DNA of 20,290 nucleotides, taken from NCBI RefSeq assembly GCF_001949145.1, contig NW_019091590.1, forward strand, positions 288,834 to 309,123, given 5' to 3'. The position numbers and the translations under genes were made by a program. Below are positions 1-9,746 of this stretch, in pieces (position 1 is the first letter of the stretch; each line of letters begins with the position of its first letter). Origin of the DNA: Acanthaster planci. Lineage: Eukaryota; Echinodermata; Asteroidea; Valvatida; Acanthasteridae. The notes below the pieces were generated by a model that saw only the letters and a list, made by a program, of their open reading frames with translations, made no database searches and was not told the DNA's origin.

Positions 1-75
1 AGCATTCTCTGTAGAAAATTAAACACAGAGATGAAGCTCTGTAGTAAAGTACAAACTGCACCTTTTAAACTAAGA
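1..75. other. Flanking DNA left of the DIRS element
   Basis: AT-rich sequence with no exon or repeat that I can recognise. It should be continuous with 6046 onward in an allele lacking the insertion. Confidence 0.5.
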
Positions 76-210
76 AGTCTCTTGCTTTCACATACCCCTG
101 TCCAGCCTTCATATGCAAATTTCCCATGTGCCTATTACAATTCGCTAAAAAGACTTGATTGTGCATGCTGCCCCCTGACCCACCACAATGCAATGCGGTC
201 CCGCCGCCAT
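76..210 (+). repeat. Left inverted terminal repeat of the DIRS element with outer extension
   Basis: Bases 94-210 are the reverse complement of 5883-6003, with about five substitutions and a 4-base indel (an extra GGTC in the right copy). Bases 76-93 are not matched in the right terminus but are matched by the internal complementary region at about 5763-5780, as expected for the unshared outer extension of a DIRS end. Confidence 0.9.
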
Positions 211-674
211 GTTTGCCCTTCTTTTCTCAGCGCCTATAGTTTAGGGATGTGTCTTTTCTGACTCCTCGAATTCTAGAGTTCCGTACCTTTCATGCTATTG
301 AATTGACTTGATTCCTTGTCTTTTGGTAAGAGTGCTTATATTTTTAATTTTGTTTCTTGCATTCTATGTTTTTTCTTGTGGTTCTTTTCTGCCCCTTGTT
401 TTCTTTGCATCATATATTGGTTGGGTTGTGACCTACCATGCTGTGTGATGTGTTATGTGGGTATGGTCTTGAAAGGGTCGGAGGGCCCTTCTCTCACCAT
501 GTGGTGCGTGCGTTTGAACAATAACGGCCCAAAGCAGTTTGGGTCTGGCCGTGGGCAGGGCTTAGTGAGCCGCCCTGCTCCCCTGTGGTGCGGTTTGCGT
601 TTTCCGATTAGCGGCCTCAACGACGAGAGACCTGAGCAGGCTGGGGCTAAGGCACCCCGGGCCTGGATCGTCAC

Positions 675-787
675 GATCAGGCGGACCGGAGTACTGCAAA
701 AGCTGACCGATACCCTCCTTGACTAGAGAGAGCCAGAGTACTGCAACTCCTAGATCAAAACAGCCTCTGTAGATCAGGCGGACCGGA
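675..787 (+). repeat. Short direct repeats in the DIRS leader
   Basis: GATCAGGCGGACCGGA occurs at 675-690 and again at 772-787. A second shared block, GAGTACTGCAA, follows the first copy at 690-700 and recurs at 736-746. The stretch 211-1340 between the left terminal repeat and the gag-like region otherwise contains only short open frames on both strands that I do not recognise; the repeats look like relics of local duplication in the untranslated leader. Confidence 0.6.
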
Positions 788-1339
788 GGACCACGAAGCC
801 TTTGATCTCTGATGACCAATACCAGGATTGGTTGGGTTCTGTAATAAAGCCCTTGATCACTGATGACTACCACCCACCTTCTCACCACCGAGCCAAACCT
901 GCTGGTCTTCTACCTTCGTCTTCTATGCCTACTGCCGGTGCCCCGACCGGCAGCGGCGGCGCAGCTAAGCAGTCCAGGGGCCCGAGGTGGCGGGCACCAA
1001 GGCTACACTTATTCATCGGGTTGAGTGGATTTTCCATATCAATGCCTTTGATAACTATTGTTGGGAGTAGTGAGCCGTCCCTTCCTTTTATGCTGCAGGC
1101 ATTCCTACCTACCGCATCCCCGAACGGGCCTACCGACCGATGGCTCAGGGGGCCTGCAGGGTGATGGTCTGCCATCTGCCCCGGACCTTTCACCGGCCCC
1201 TGCTCGCTGGGCAACATCCGCTTGGAGGTCAGACCAGTCAATTCCCTCCAGGCGGACAGCAGACTCCACAGCGGGATCACCACGCTCCACCGCTTCAGTC
1301 ACGGGTTAGCCTACAACCCTGCATGCTCTCCAGCTTCCT

Positions 1340-2430
1340 GTTGCCTTGGACGATGGTGCCCCTTCTGGACTGTTACATCATGGGGGTTTCCGTCCGCCAC
1401 AGGTCATCCGCAGCTCCAACCCGCTGGTGGATTCCAGTCATGAGCTTACTGATCTTTATGTCGGATGTTTTTCGCAAGAGATGACTGCCCTTTTGGAGAT
1501 CCTTGCCCGGCCTCCAGTCCCCCCGCTTCGACGAAGTCCAATAAGCACAAGGCCAAGTCATCCTCCTCAGCTTCTTCCTCGTCCAAGGCCAAGAAGAGAT
1601 GTCATTCCAAGCCGGATCCGCCTCCTTGGATGTTGACTCTCCAGTCTCTTTTGGAGGCCTTCTTGTCACTCGCCCGCAAGATAGACTGTGAGCCTTAGCC
1701 GGTGGCAACGGCACCTGATCCGGATCCTCTCCCGGCCGTTCCGCCTCCTACTCACGGGCCTCCTTCTGAGTCTGGGCAACTTCTGTCCGTCCAGATCTGT
1801 CTCCCCAACAAGTTGCGGTGCCAGATCAAGCCTCAACTCAAGGCGATCAGCCTCCCTCCGAACTTGGCCTTTAACCTTACTCTTCTGAGGATGATGACAT
1901 CATCTTGGGGCCTGGTCTGACTCAATCGGAAGGCCGCTTCCGTCTCCTTTTATGCAACATGATCCATGTTCAGGGGCTCCTGTTATCAGATCCTGCACAG
2001 ACAGAATATGAAATTGCTTCATTCGAACGCCACCCTTCACGCTTTGAGTCAGCTGAGCCCGTCTTCCCAGAGATTCCATTGGACCGTTCTTGTGTGGAAA
2101 TGATGAATGCCCTGGCGAAGGATAAATGCTGGCGCACATTCCTGTCCAGAGCTTCATCTTATTACCGGTTTCCTCGGGAGGATGTCTCTCACTTCAGTCA
2201 ACCCCAAATATTCCTGACGCTGCCAGAGACAAGATCTTGTTTGAGTCCGGCATGGCAAAAACCTTCCTGGATATGGACAAAGCTACCCTTGACTTGTCCC
2301 TCCGTCGCGTTGATATGGCGTCCTGCTTTGGCCTCCCATGTTCGGCCTTTCTTCTCCTTCTATAGGAGTATATTGCTTGGGCCTGTGAAGAAGACTCTCC
2401 TATCTCTCCAGACTTTGCGACCCTAGCTTA
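1340..2430 (+). pseudogene. Gag-like first ORF of the DIRS element, frameshifted remnant
   Basis: In its position before the polymerase this matches the DIRS gag-like ORF, whose product would be the nucleic-acid-binding structural protein. Visible pieces are a Lys/Ser-rich basic segment around 1540-1610, an acidic stretch (SEDDD) near 1884-1898, and a frame at 1905-2426 containing WRTFLSRASSYYRFPREDV (about 2132-2188), a motif type I associate with DIRS gag proteins. After that motif the recognisable sequence moves to the next frame (PDAARDKI, then LDLSLRRVDMAS, about 2210-2325) and then hits a stop at 2363-2365. At least one frameshift and one stop are therefore present. The true start cannot be placed and no zinc knuckle was found. 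The assignment rests on position and motif memory, not on a search. Confidence 0.6.
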
Positions 2431-2779
2431 GTGAACCTGCATCTCCACACAGTCAGCCTCCACCACGGCCAAGAAGATGAGCGAACCAGGCACCACCGAC
2501 TGCTCGCCCCTTTAGCCGTCCACTCCGGGTGGCTACTCGGTCATCGGCCCTGCAGCGAGCTCCTCCTACATTGGCTTCCAGAAGCTTTTAGCCGTGCCCG
2601 GCCGTGGTTCTTTATGCCATGCCCCCGGTCCCCCCGGGGACGGCGTCGATGACTACTTCCATTTGCCTTTGGCGGCCGCCAATCCAGAATCTGTTGGCGC
2701 CGCCTGGGCAACTTCATCTGGTTCTGGCGTGAAATCACAGCGGACAGCTGGGTCCTCTCCACCATTGCTCACGGCTACT

Positions 2780-3700
2780 CCCTTGAGTTCTCGAGCTCCC
2801 TGCCATCCGGGATCACCTTCTGCTCCACTCCTCCATGCGACAAACTCAAGCGCCTGGCTCTGGAGGAGGAGATTGCAGCATTGTTACGCAATCAAGCCAT
2901 CACACCGGTGCATCCAAACCAGCTATCCACCAGCTTCCTTTCGTCCTTTTTCCTCGCACCCAAAAAAGACCCAGAAAATGGCAACCAATAATCAACCAGA
3001 AACCACTTAACACGTTCATCAGGCCAAGGCAGTTTCGAATGGAGACTCTGAGCGTGGTCCTACCCTCTCTACCTGTTCCGTGCTGGGCCACCTGGATACA
3101 TCTACGGGATGCGTATCTTCATATCCCGATACACAAGCAACACTGCAAGTACCTCGGCTTCGAGTACTGCGACCGGACCTTTCAGTTTTGGACCCTTTCT
3201 TTCTGTTTCTCAACATCACCAAGGGTCTTCACCAAGATCATCAAGACTCTTGCCGCCTACTTACAACAGTGCGACATCCTTATTTTTTAATATCTAGACG
3301 ACTTGTTGATCGTCGGCCGCTGCCCCGACGAAGCAAGTTCTGCCACTTCTCTCACCCTTGATGTCACGACATGCCTAGGGTTCTTCATCAATTATGACAA
3401 GTCGGCCCTCGATCCATCACAATGGCTGACCTACCTGGGGGCAGCTCTCGATATCCTCAAAGGTGTTGCCACTCCGTCATCGGAATGCATCCTCAATCTG
3501 CAACAATACGCCCTTTTGTTCCTGTGCTCTAAGGCTCTTCCGGTGCTAGTCTGGCTTCGCCTTCTCAGATTTATCGCCAGCCTTGTCGACGTTGCTCCTT
3601 GGTGTCAACTGCAGATGCGGCCGCTTCAACTACACCTCCTGTTTTGATATCACCCTAAGAGTGATCCGATTTCTACCTTGGTTCCTCTTCTACCAGATGT
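2780..3700 (+). pseudogene. Reverse transcriptase domain of DIRS pol, decayed
   Basis: The domain would copy the element RNA into DNA. Recognisable pieces in order are a frame with RLALEEEIAALLRNQ and FFLAPKKDPENG ending in a stop near 2987; a neighbouring frame with WQPIINQKPLNTFI and QFRMETL; then LRDAYLHIPIHKQHCKYLGF (from about 3102), corresponding to the RT motif holding the first catalytic Asp; and TFQFWTLSFCFSTSPRVFTK. A TAA at 3288-3290 comes immediately before the catalytic box YLDDLLIVG (3291-3317), which itself is intact. Several frame changes and this stop show that the gene is not translatable. The KPLN and YLDD motifs together with the terminal structure point to DIRS rather than to LTR or LINE elements. 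Confidence 0.88.
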
Positions 3701-4140
3701 TTGCAACAACGTCTGATGGTGGACCTTCAGCGAGCACCTGTCGGTGACAATACCCATTGTTCCTCAGAAGCCGAACATCACAATGACAACAGATGCGTCA
3801 CTATTCGGATGGGGGGCCTCCCTTCCTCCGCTTCATGCGTCCGGAGTTTGGGACTCTTCCTTCTGCACCAAACACATCAACCTGCTTGAACTTCGGGCAG
3901 TATTCAACACCTTTTGCCTCTTCCAGCGGCACTTAGTGGGTCTCTCGGTTTGAATCCAGAGCGACAACTCTACAGTGGTAGCGTACATAAACCACCAAGG
4001 TGGTACACGCTCCCCCAGCTATGCGTCCTTACATGGCAGATCTTCATGTGGGCGATTGATCACAGGATCATTCTCCAGGCTGTTCACATACTGGGAATGT
4101 CCAACAACATAGCAGACGCTCTCTCTCGGGGTGCTGTCCA
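3701..4140 (+). pseudogene. RNase H domain of DIRS pol, decayed
   Basis: This follows the RT and would degrade the RNA strand of the hybrid. Visible motifs are TDASLFGWGA with the first catalytic Asp at 3792-3794, INLLELRAVF with the catalytic Glu, then (after a stop and in a new reading phase) SDNSTVVAYINHQGG with the next Asp, and NNIADALSRG near 4105-4134 for the C-terminal Asp motif. The four signature blocks are in the right order and spacing for a DIRS or retroelement RNase H, but at least two frame changes separate them. Confidence 0.85.
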
Positions 4141-4690
4141 CCCTAGGGAGGGGACTCTACAGCCGAGCGTGGTCACCAAATCTTCGCAGAGATCGAGCGC
4201 CCCCACGTCGACCTCTCGCATCGGCCGACAATACCCATCTTCCGATGTTTTGCTTCAGGTTTCCACACCCAAGAGCTTGGGCGACGGATGCTCTTGAGGT
4301 GAATTGGTCCAGCCTTCTGGCGTACGCCTTTCCTCCAGTATCCCTCATTCCCTGAGTCTTATCCAAGATAGAACAAGAATCATGCCAGATTCCCCTCATT
4401 GCCCTATTCTGGCCTCGACAACCATGGTTCTCGAGACTCACATGGCTTCTGGTTCGTCAAGGATATTCTTCGTCAACCCAGGTCAGGAATCCTCCATCCA
4501 GTGCCGAACAATCTTCATTTGACGTGTTGGACATTGTCCAACAATCGTTCAGAGCATCAGGCCTTTCTCCAGATGGTGAGTCGATGGCAGCACGGGGCTG
4601 ACGACGCACCACACACAAAATTTACAACAGTCGAATACAACATTTTGCTAGATGGAGTGACGACCACGATGTTTCTCCAACCGAAGCTTC
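4141..4690 (+). pseudogene. Degenerate segment between RNase H and recombinase, possibly the DIRS methyltransferase-like domain
   Basis: Most DIRS elements carry a Dam-like methyltransferase-type domain after RNase H. Here one frame gives PHVDLSHRPTIPIFRCF (from about 4202) and the next gives FPHPRAWATDALEVNWSS then YAFPPVSLIP followed by a stop near 4353. The xPPx block could be a relic of the NPPF/DPPY type catalytic motif, but the segment is short and shifted. What is seen is a conserved-looking bridge with one frameshift and at least one stop. The methyltransferase reading is an inference; it may simply be the C-terminal part of the RT/RNase H protein. Confidence 0.4.
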
Positions 4691-5627
4691 TGTAAGCTCA
4701 GTTGTGGACTTTTTCATGTATCTCTTTTATTTGGGCCTCCAGACTGCTACTATCCGCAACTACCAGTTGGCCTTGGCAGCTGTTCATTCGGGGTTCAGTG
4801 ATGGATCAACAATTTCTGATAACACTGCCATCCACCATCTACTTCGGGGAATGTTTGTCAAGCATCCTCACATCAAATGCCTTGTTCTTTCTTGGGACCT
4901 TGGCAACGTCTTGCGCATTCTCGCTGGTCCCCCCTTCGAACCGCTGTCCGATGCACCTGATCTCGATCTTAGCATCAAGCTGGCGTTCCCCCTGGTGATT
5001 GTTACCTCCAGACGCAGCACTGAACTGCATGCCCTGTCAACTGTTGAAGGTCACATATGCTGGGAGCCACACGGAGTTCGTCTCATCCCAGCCATTGAAT
5101 TCCTGACAAAGAAGCAGACGCCTGTCTTCTGGCCTACGGACATTTTCGTCCCTGACATAACCTCTCTTTCGGCAGATACATGTAGCTCCGACAAGAAATG
5201 GTGTCCGGTTCATACCCTCGAATGGTACCTTGCGTGGACCAAGCATTGCTGTGAGACTGGTTTCAGACTTTTCATCACAACCACTTAATCCTTTCATCCA
5301 GCAGGAAAGGACACCATAGCTTGTTGGACAGTCTCCGCCATCATCTTTGCGAATCAAGACTGGCCCACTTGACATGACGAGATGACTCGATCTCACACCA
5401 GAGCCTGTGATGTTGGAGCTGCCTCTGCATCCTGGTCGTTCTTCAGAGGTGTCTCCTTGGCAGACATTTGCCAGGCGGCTTGTTGGAAATCTCCTTCCAC
5501 CTTTACCGAGTACTACCTGAAGGGTGTCCTGCGGAGTGAGAAGACTCACGGTGCAGCAATCCTACGCTCAGCGATTGGGACAGCATCCAGCGCTGTCCCT
5601 CACCGACCAAAGAATTTCTCATCATAG
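4690..5627 (+). pseudogene. Tyrosine recombinase of the DIRS element, decayed
   Basis: This enzyme would integrate the circular cDNA. An open frame from 4704 to 5288 (194 codons) begins with a helical core-binding part (VDFFMYLFYLGLQTATIRNY) and reaches the Arg-I box TSRRSTELHAL, with the likely catalytic Arg at codon 104 (5013-5015). It stops at 5286-5288. A second frame, 5382-5627, carries the rest: SHTRACDVGAASASW for the His-Arg box, VSLADICQAACWKSPSTF and the tyrosine motif TEYYLKG. Both frames are in phase with each other (the stop at 5286-5288 and another before 5382 break them). The His-Arg box reads H-x-R instead of the usual H-x-x-R, which suggests a lost codon. The R, H, R and Y residues support the family call. 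There is no DDE integrase. Confidence 0.88.
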
Positions 5628-5739
5628 ATGCTATTCCTTTGCTCTAGAATAGTGAGTATTCGCTTGAGTAGCGCCCCCCTATGTTCTCTTGTAATTACTC
5701 TCCCGTCACCGACCCTCCTCCATGGTATGGTGCTACTCT

Positions 5740-5836
5740 GCATATTTAGGCTGGACAGGGGTTGGTGAACGCAAGAGACTCCTCCCCACATAAGTGTGGG
5801 TCGGGTCTCCTCGTGATACATACCTCTGTCCGGCCC
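5740..5836 (+). repeat. Internal complementary region (circle-junction template) of the DIRS element
   Basis: Read on the minus strand, 5836 to 5781 matches 5990-6045 (right end) and 5780 to 5740 matches 76-116 (left end), each with a few mismatches. The two matches abut, so this region is a complementary copy of the joined ends. In the published DIRS-1 model such a region bridges the two termini to allow full-length circular cDNA. A near-palindrome, CCCACATAAGTGTGGG, lies at 5786-5801. Confidence 0.9.
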
Positions 5837-5882
5837 CACTTTGGCTCCTGGGAACTTCTCTGCTTCGAAATGAAGGACGGAT

Positions 5883-6045
5883 ATGGCGGCGGGACCGCAT
5901 TGCATTGTGGTGGGTCGGTCAGGGGGCAGCATGCCTAATCAAGTCTTTTCAGCGAATTGTAATAGGCACATAGGAAATTTGCATATGTAGGCTGGACAGG
6001 GGTAAGTATCACTAGGAGACCCGACCCACACTTATACGGGGGAGG
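5883..6045 (+). repeat. Right inverted terminal repeat of the DIRS element with outer extension
   Basis: Bases 5883-6003 are the inverted copy of 94-210. The outer extension 6004-6045 has no partner in the left terminus but is complementary to 5781-5822, which marks the right end of the element at about 6045. Confidence 0.9.
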
Positions 6046-6452
6046 ATTTTCTGAAGAATTTAAGAATATTTGTTTGGGGTATTCCTTTTCAACGAATTGA
6101 TTTTATTTTTTAATTTCATATTGATTTCAAGGTCACATTGATGTATTGATTTAACTGAATTTTGATATTGATCTAAAGGTCAGATTAATACTGTCCATAT
6201 CTCTCCTAATGTTATTCAGAACCTAGAAATGTGATGTTAGTCAAGTCAAATAAGAAAAATATTTGAGGTGCAGTTTATTTTATGTGTAATCACACGTTGT
6301 TGAACTCCCTCTTAATGTTCATATTAGCAACTCTGGAAAAACATTTAGTTTGTTGCTTTCTTAGCAGACAAGAAAGAGGCCTATGAATTGTATTTTTATT
6401 TTTCATAAATAAAGATGGCATTGTTCTTCCTTTGTTTTTAACCACCACACAG
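6046..6452. other. Right flank of the DIRS element and 3' part of the intron before HYR exon 1
   Basis: AT-rich sequence ending in a pyrimidine-rich tract and the acceptor AG at 6451-6452. An AATAAA at 6408-6413 is probably chance in AT-rich DNA. No further coding segment was seen. Confidence 0.5.
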
Positions 6453-6698
6453 CGGACACTACACCACCTATAATTACATGTCCAAGTAGCATAGTACGCT
6501 CAGCAACTAACAATGTGGTGACATGGTCACCTGCAACTGCCACTGACAGTGGGCAACAGGGGGTAACAGTCACACAAAGCGGGGGACCGGCCTCAGGAAC
6601 TACATTCACACCTGGCACAACTACACAAATACAGTACACGGCAACTGATGCGGCAGGAAATACAGCAACTTGCACATTCAATGTAGTGATTCAGCAAG
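6453..6698 (+). CDS. HYR (hyalin repeat) domain exon 1 of a modular HYR-EGF extracellular protein
   Basis: This exon of 246 bases (82 codons) encodes one complete HYR domain, an immunoglobulin-like beta sandwich found in hyalin, polydom/SVEP1 and other cell-surface or matrix proteins. The acceptor is AG at 6451-6452 and the donor is AAG|GTAAGT. It starts and ends in phase 1. Visible signature: DTTPPIITCP at the N-terminus with the first Cys, VTWSPATATD in the middle, YTATDAAGNTATCTFNVV at the end with the second Cys. The opening amino acid is split over the upstream exon junction, so at least one more exon lies upstream, off-window or beyond the DIRS insertion. Not a start exon: there is no Met or signal peptide. 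Confidence 0.9.
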
Positions 6699-7486
6699 GT
6701 AAGTGCATTCTCTGGGAAAGCCATATTATAAAAAAAAGTAATAAGATCAGTGTCAGAGTGAAGGCTCTTTCAATTATTACCTTTTTCAAATATTAACTGG
6801 TTAAAGAGGGAATCTATGTGAATGTATTTGAAAAGAATTTAGCTGAGTACTCTTCGAGTACATATACGTACCTTTCTCCTTTAAACTATATTTTACAAAA
6901 GTCGGAGTATCAGAAGTCTTAAAAACGTTTTTGTAAATTGATTTGTAATTGCCATTGGTCCCTATACTCGCTAGCTTATATTCCTTCCTAATTCAACATT
7001 TGGCCTAGAACTCTGTACTGGTACTTGAAAAGTACTTGCCTATAGTAAGATGAATCTGTTGATCAGAGATTCACAGGGGACGCAGAGAGGGTGCAAAACA
7101 ATTAATGTGTACCGCGCCTCCACCATGTGTCCCCCACCCAGCAAATGTCTCTGTACCACCCTGGGGGGTGCCCCCCATTTAAAATTTTGAGATGTACTCA
7201 AGTTTTGTACAAGACAAAGTACAGTTGAACCCAATGCCACCTCTAAAAACGTGTGGGCACCTTCAAATGACCCTTATCCGTCAGAAATTCACCCCAGTCA
7301 CACCACTGTCCTTGAGCTTGCATGGTTCTTGATAATTTCTGTTTGGCTGTCAAAGAGGGAAGCCAGCCCAGGTACATGTAAACATTGAATATGTGTTTTA
7401 AAAGAAAAGAGACTCCCAGTAACCTGTTTCGGAAGATGTATACCCAACTCCAGCTAAAAGGTGATGTAAGAGACTTTGGAGTTGGC

Positions 7487-7626
7487 AGTGTTGTAACGAG
7501 TCACTAAATTTGGTGACTTGAGTTGAGTCAAGTCATCTTAACATTGTGACTCGAGTTGAGTCAATTGCCAGTCAGGACTCAAGTCGCACCAAGTCGCCAA
7601 AGGTTGTGACTTGAGTCATTACAACT
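7487..7626. repeat. GAGTCAA-rich foldback repeat, possible MITE
   Basis: The ends are inverted: AGTGTTGTAACGAGTCAC at 7487-7504 against GTGACTTGAGTCATTACAACT at 7606-7626. Inside, GACTTGAGTTGAGTCAA (7514-7530) and GACTCGAGTTGAGTCAA (7548-7564) form a spaced direct repeat. The arrangement suits a small non-autonomous DNA transposon or a dispersed satellite-like repeat. I could not identify a clear target duplication. Confidence 0.5.
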
Positions 7627-9443
7627 CTTAGATTGGTCAGTTGATTTTTTCAGGCCTCGACCTTTACAGCAAGAATGAGCTATCATTGCCATGATGACGA
7701 AAATTTACTGGTTGAAGTGCCGTCTAAGAAAAATCTTATCCTATAGATGGATAAGTTGGCAAGCATGCTCTATACAGTGTAATCTGCCATATATGCATGT
7801 ACATGTAGCTTAGGTTTTCATCACTGCACTTAATAGTTTTCCCCAATCACAGCAAAACCATGAAGAACGGATCAGAGGTACTGAAAAATCCAACTACAGA
7901 CCATTCGTGCTATGCATGCATTACACATGTACACATGTTTCTGGGAACAGGTCTGCAGTCAGTGCTCCAGCTACATGCTGGCATTATTGTGGCATAGGTG
8001 GATGTAGGCATCTTTGGTGGTGCAAAAAAAAGGACTTCAAGCATTGCGTACAGTGGCACCTCATTCATCGCAGCAATTTCAATATTTACATTAACATGCA
8101 TAGTAATACATAGTTATTTAATTGGAGCATGAATGGCATTAATTTTATTAAACGTTTCATCAAATTAAGATTTCATTAATTACACACTTAATTCATTTCA
8201 CCTAGGATTATGGCCAAAGGTACCAAAAACGGTGGAATGTATCCAAAAATAATGATCAAATGATCCAATAAATCTTTCTGAAATTTACTATCTGCTTTCT
8301 TCAATGAGAAGATTTAAAATAAATCATCCAGGTTTCCATCAAGAAAGTCTGCCCATGCTGTCTTTCCATAAGACTTGCACCTTTAGGTACATAATTTACT
8401 CTAAGAAAATTAAAACAAAAAGATTTATAACAGGTGGTTACTCAGCACCTAGGTTGACCAACACTCGTGCTACATGCAGAAAGATTTTGGCTCTTGACTT
8501 CTTGAGTCAAGTCAGATGTTAAAGCAGAGTGAGAATAAGAGAAGGTGTTTTCTGCTCAAAAGCTAGTGGACAGGTATCTCAAGCAGTGGTGGCTGCAACA
8601 GGCATATTTCTGTAGGGGTGCAGTGCAGCTCAGTGGAATTTGCACAGTACATTGAAATGCACTAATGAATGCAGCAGTATAAGCAACAAGCAAGAGCTGG
8701 GTGTGGCTGTTAAAAGTTTCTTCAAAATGTTTTCTGACTCCCTGAGGGCCATATTTATGCTTAGTGAAGAATGCCTATGCTTATGTGTAGCCTACATGTA
8801 ACATAGTACCTATAAGAAAATATTCCTGTGACTTGTCTAAAATGACTGGTCACAAATGACATTGGAAGCAGTAGCAAGAAAAAAAGACATAACGGCGACA
8901 ACGAACGACAATGATATGGATGACAATCGCAACATTTGTACCAAGTGGCTTGTAAAGTAGGCTGCTCTTGTGTGTTTATATCCACGATTAATTAGACAAT
9001 AACCTAGCCTGATATGTTCCCCCCCCCAAAAAAATCCTCAAAACCTGTTTCATTAATATAACAGGAAAGACCACTTTTTTGGTCTGACAAGAATGGGGGG
9101 AAACGCTGGATGTCTCCTGTTTAAGATGTGCTTAAGATGACCTTGCACATCATGTGAAGTGGTCATGTTTTGTACCTCAGACGTCAGACATACAGTACAC
9201 GTACATCTATCTGTGGGCAAGTCCCAGAAGGTTACCAGCATTTCCATTCTGATTCATTTTATGGAAAACATTCACACAGTGTGAACATGCCTAAAGTATC
9301 ACTTATATTTATGTATGGCATTTGTTACATGCAGGGAATAATATTGAAGCCTTCACCTTGAGGTTGCTACCTCAGATTGTCATATATTTATTGATTGATA
9401 TTAGGGCTGTTCCAAATATTCAGAATAATTGAATATTAAATTG

Positions 9444-9746
9444 ATTATCTAGGGGCCATGTGGCAAAGTGGTTAGGGTTTGTGGCTTCCAAATATAGCGT
9501 TGGAGGTTCGAATCCAGCTGCTGGCAGTATGTTGTGGCCCTTGGCAAGCCTCTTCACTCCTGCTTGCCTCTCTCCACCCAGGAGTATAAATGGGTACCAA
9601 CATTGGCTAGGGAAGCAACCTGCGATGGACTGGCATCCCATCCAGGGGAATAGAAATATTCTCAGTTGTTTCATGCCAAGAAAACTGGAGATAAACACTG
9701 GCCCGATGAGCCAAATTGGTTCAGACCAGACTTGCTTTTGATGGAT
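9444..9746 (+). mobile_element. tRNA-derived SINE with target-site duplication
   Basis: The head has a pol III A box TGGCAAAGTGG (9461-9471) and a perfect B box GGTTCGAATCC (9505-9515) in a tRNA-like context, followed by a roughly 200-base body that is not tRNA (for example ACTGGCATCCCATCCAGGGG near 9630-9649). The decamer TATTAAATTG lies at both edges (9434-9443 and 9747-9756), which fits a short target duplication made by LINE machinery. The body resembles widespread deuterostome SINE sequence that I know in outline, but I cannot assign a family name. The open frames across it on both strands are non-coding. Confidence 0.8.

Larger units (their letters stand above)
76..6045 (+). mobile_element. 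DIRS-type tyrosine-recombinase retrotransposon, nearly full length, decayed
   Basis: A 5.97 kb element with inverted rather than direct terminal repeats, an internal complementary region next to the right repeat, and remnants in the order gag-like, RT, RNase H, possible methyltransferase-like segment, tyrosine recombinase. This layout is diagnostic of DIRS elements, which copy RNA to DNA, form a circle and integrate by a tyrosine recombinase without target duplication. The ends were set by matching the internal complementary region (junction between 5780 and 5781) to the outer left end (76 onward) and outer right end (up to 6045); the uncertainty is a few bases. Flanks just outside (60-75 and 6046-6060) show no duplication. 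The terminal repeats differ by about five substitutions and one 4-base indel over about 117 bases, and the coding part has many frameshifts, so the copy is not recent and cannot encode its own proteins. It lies in the same orientation as the host gene, 407 bases before its first visible exon. Confidence 0.92.

Noticed and set aside
316-726. Open frame of 136 codons, with antisense frames over 453-888 and 882-1283
   Set aside because: They lie in the leader of the DIRS element, show no domain features, and arise from GC-rich sequence open on both strands.
5037-5549. Antisense open frame of 170 codons
   Set aside because: It is the shadow of the tyrosine recombinase, whose motifs are on the plus strand.
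76-6045. LTR retrotransposon or endogenous retrovirus
   Set aside because: The terminal repeats are inverted rather than direct, there is no DDE integrase or protease motif, and a tyrosine recombinase is present.
6408-6413. AATAAA polyadenylation signal
   Set aside because: It lies 40 bases before an acceptor in AT-rich DNA and follows no coding exon.
9451-9523. Functional tRNA gene
   Set aside because: The A and B boxes are good, but the arms do not fold into a convincing cloverleaf and a non-tRNA body with a target duplication follows, so it is a SINE head.
9420-9741. Open frames on both strands of about 92 codons
   Set aside because: They fall within the SINE.
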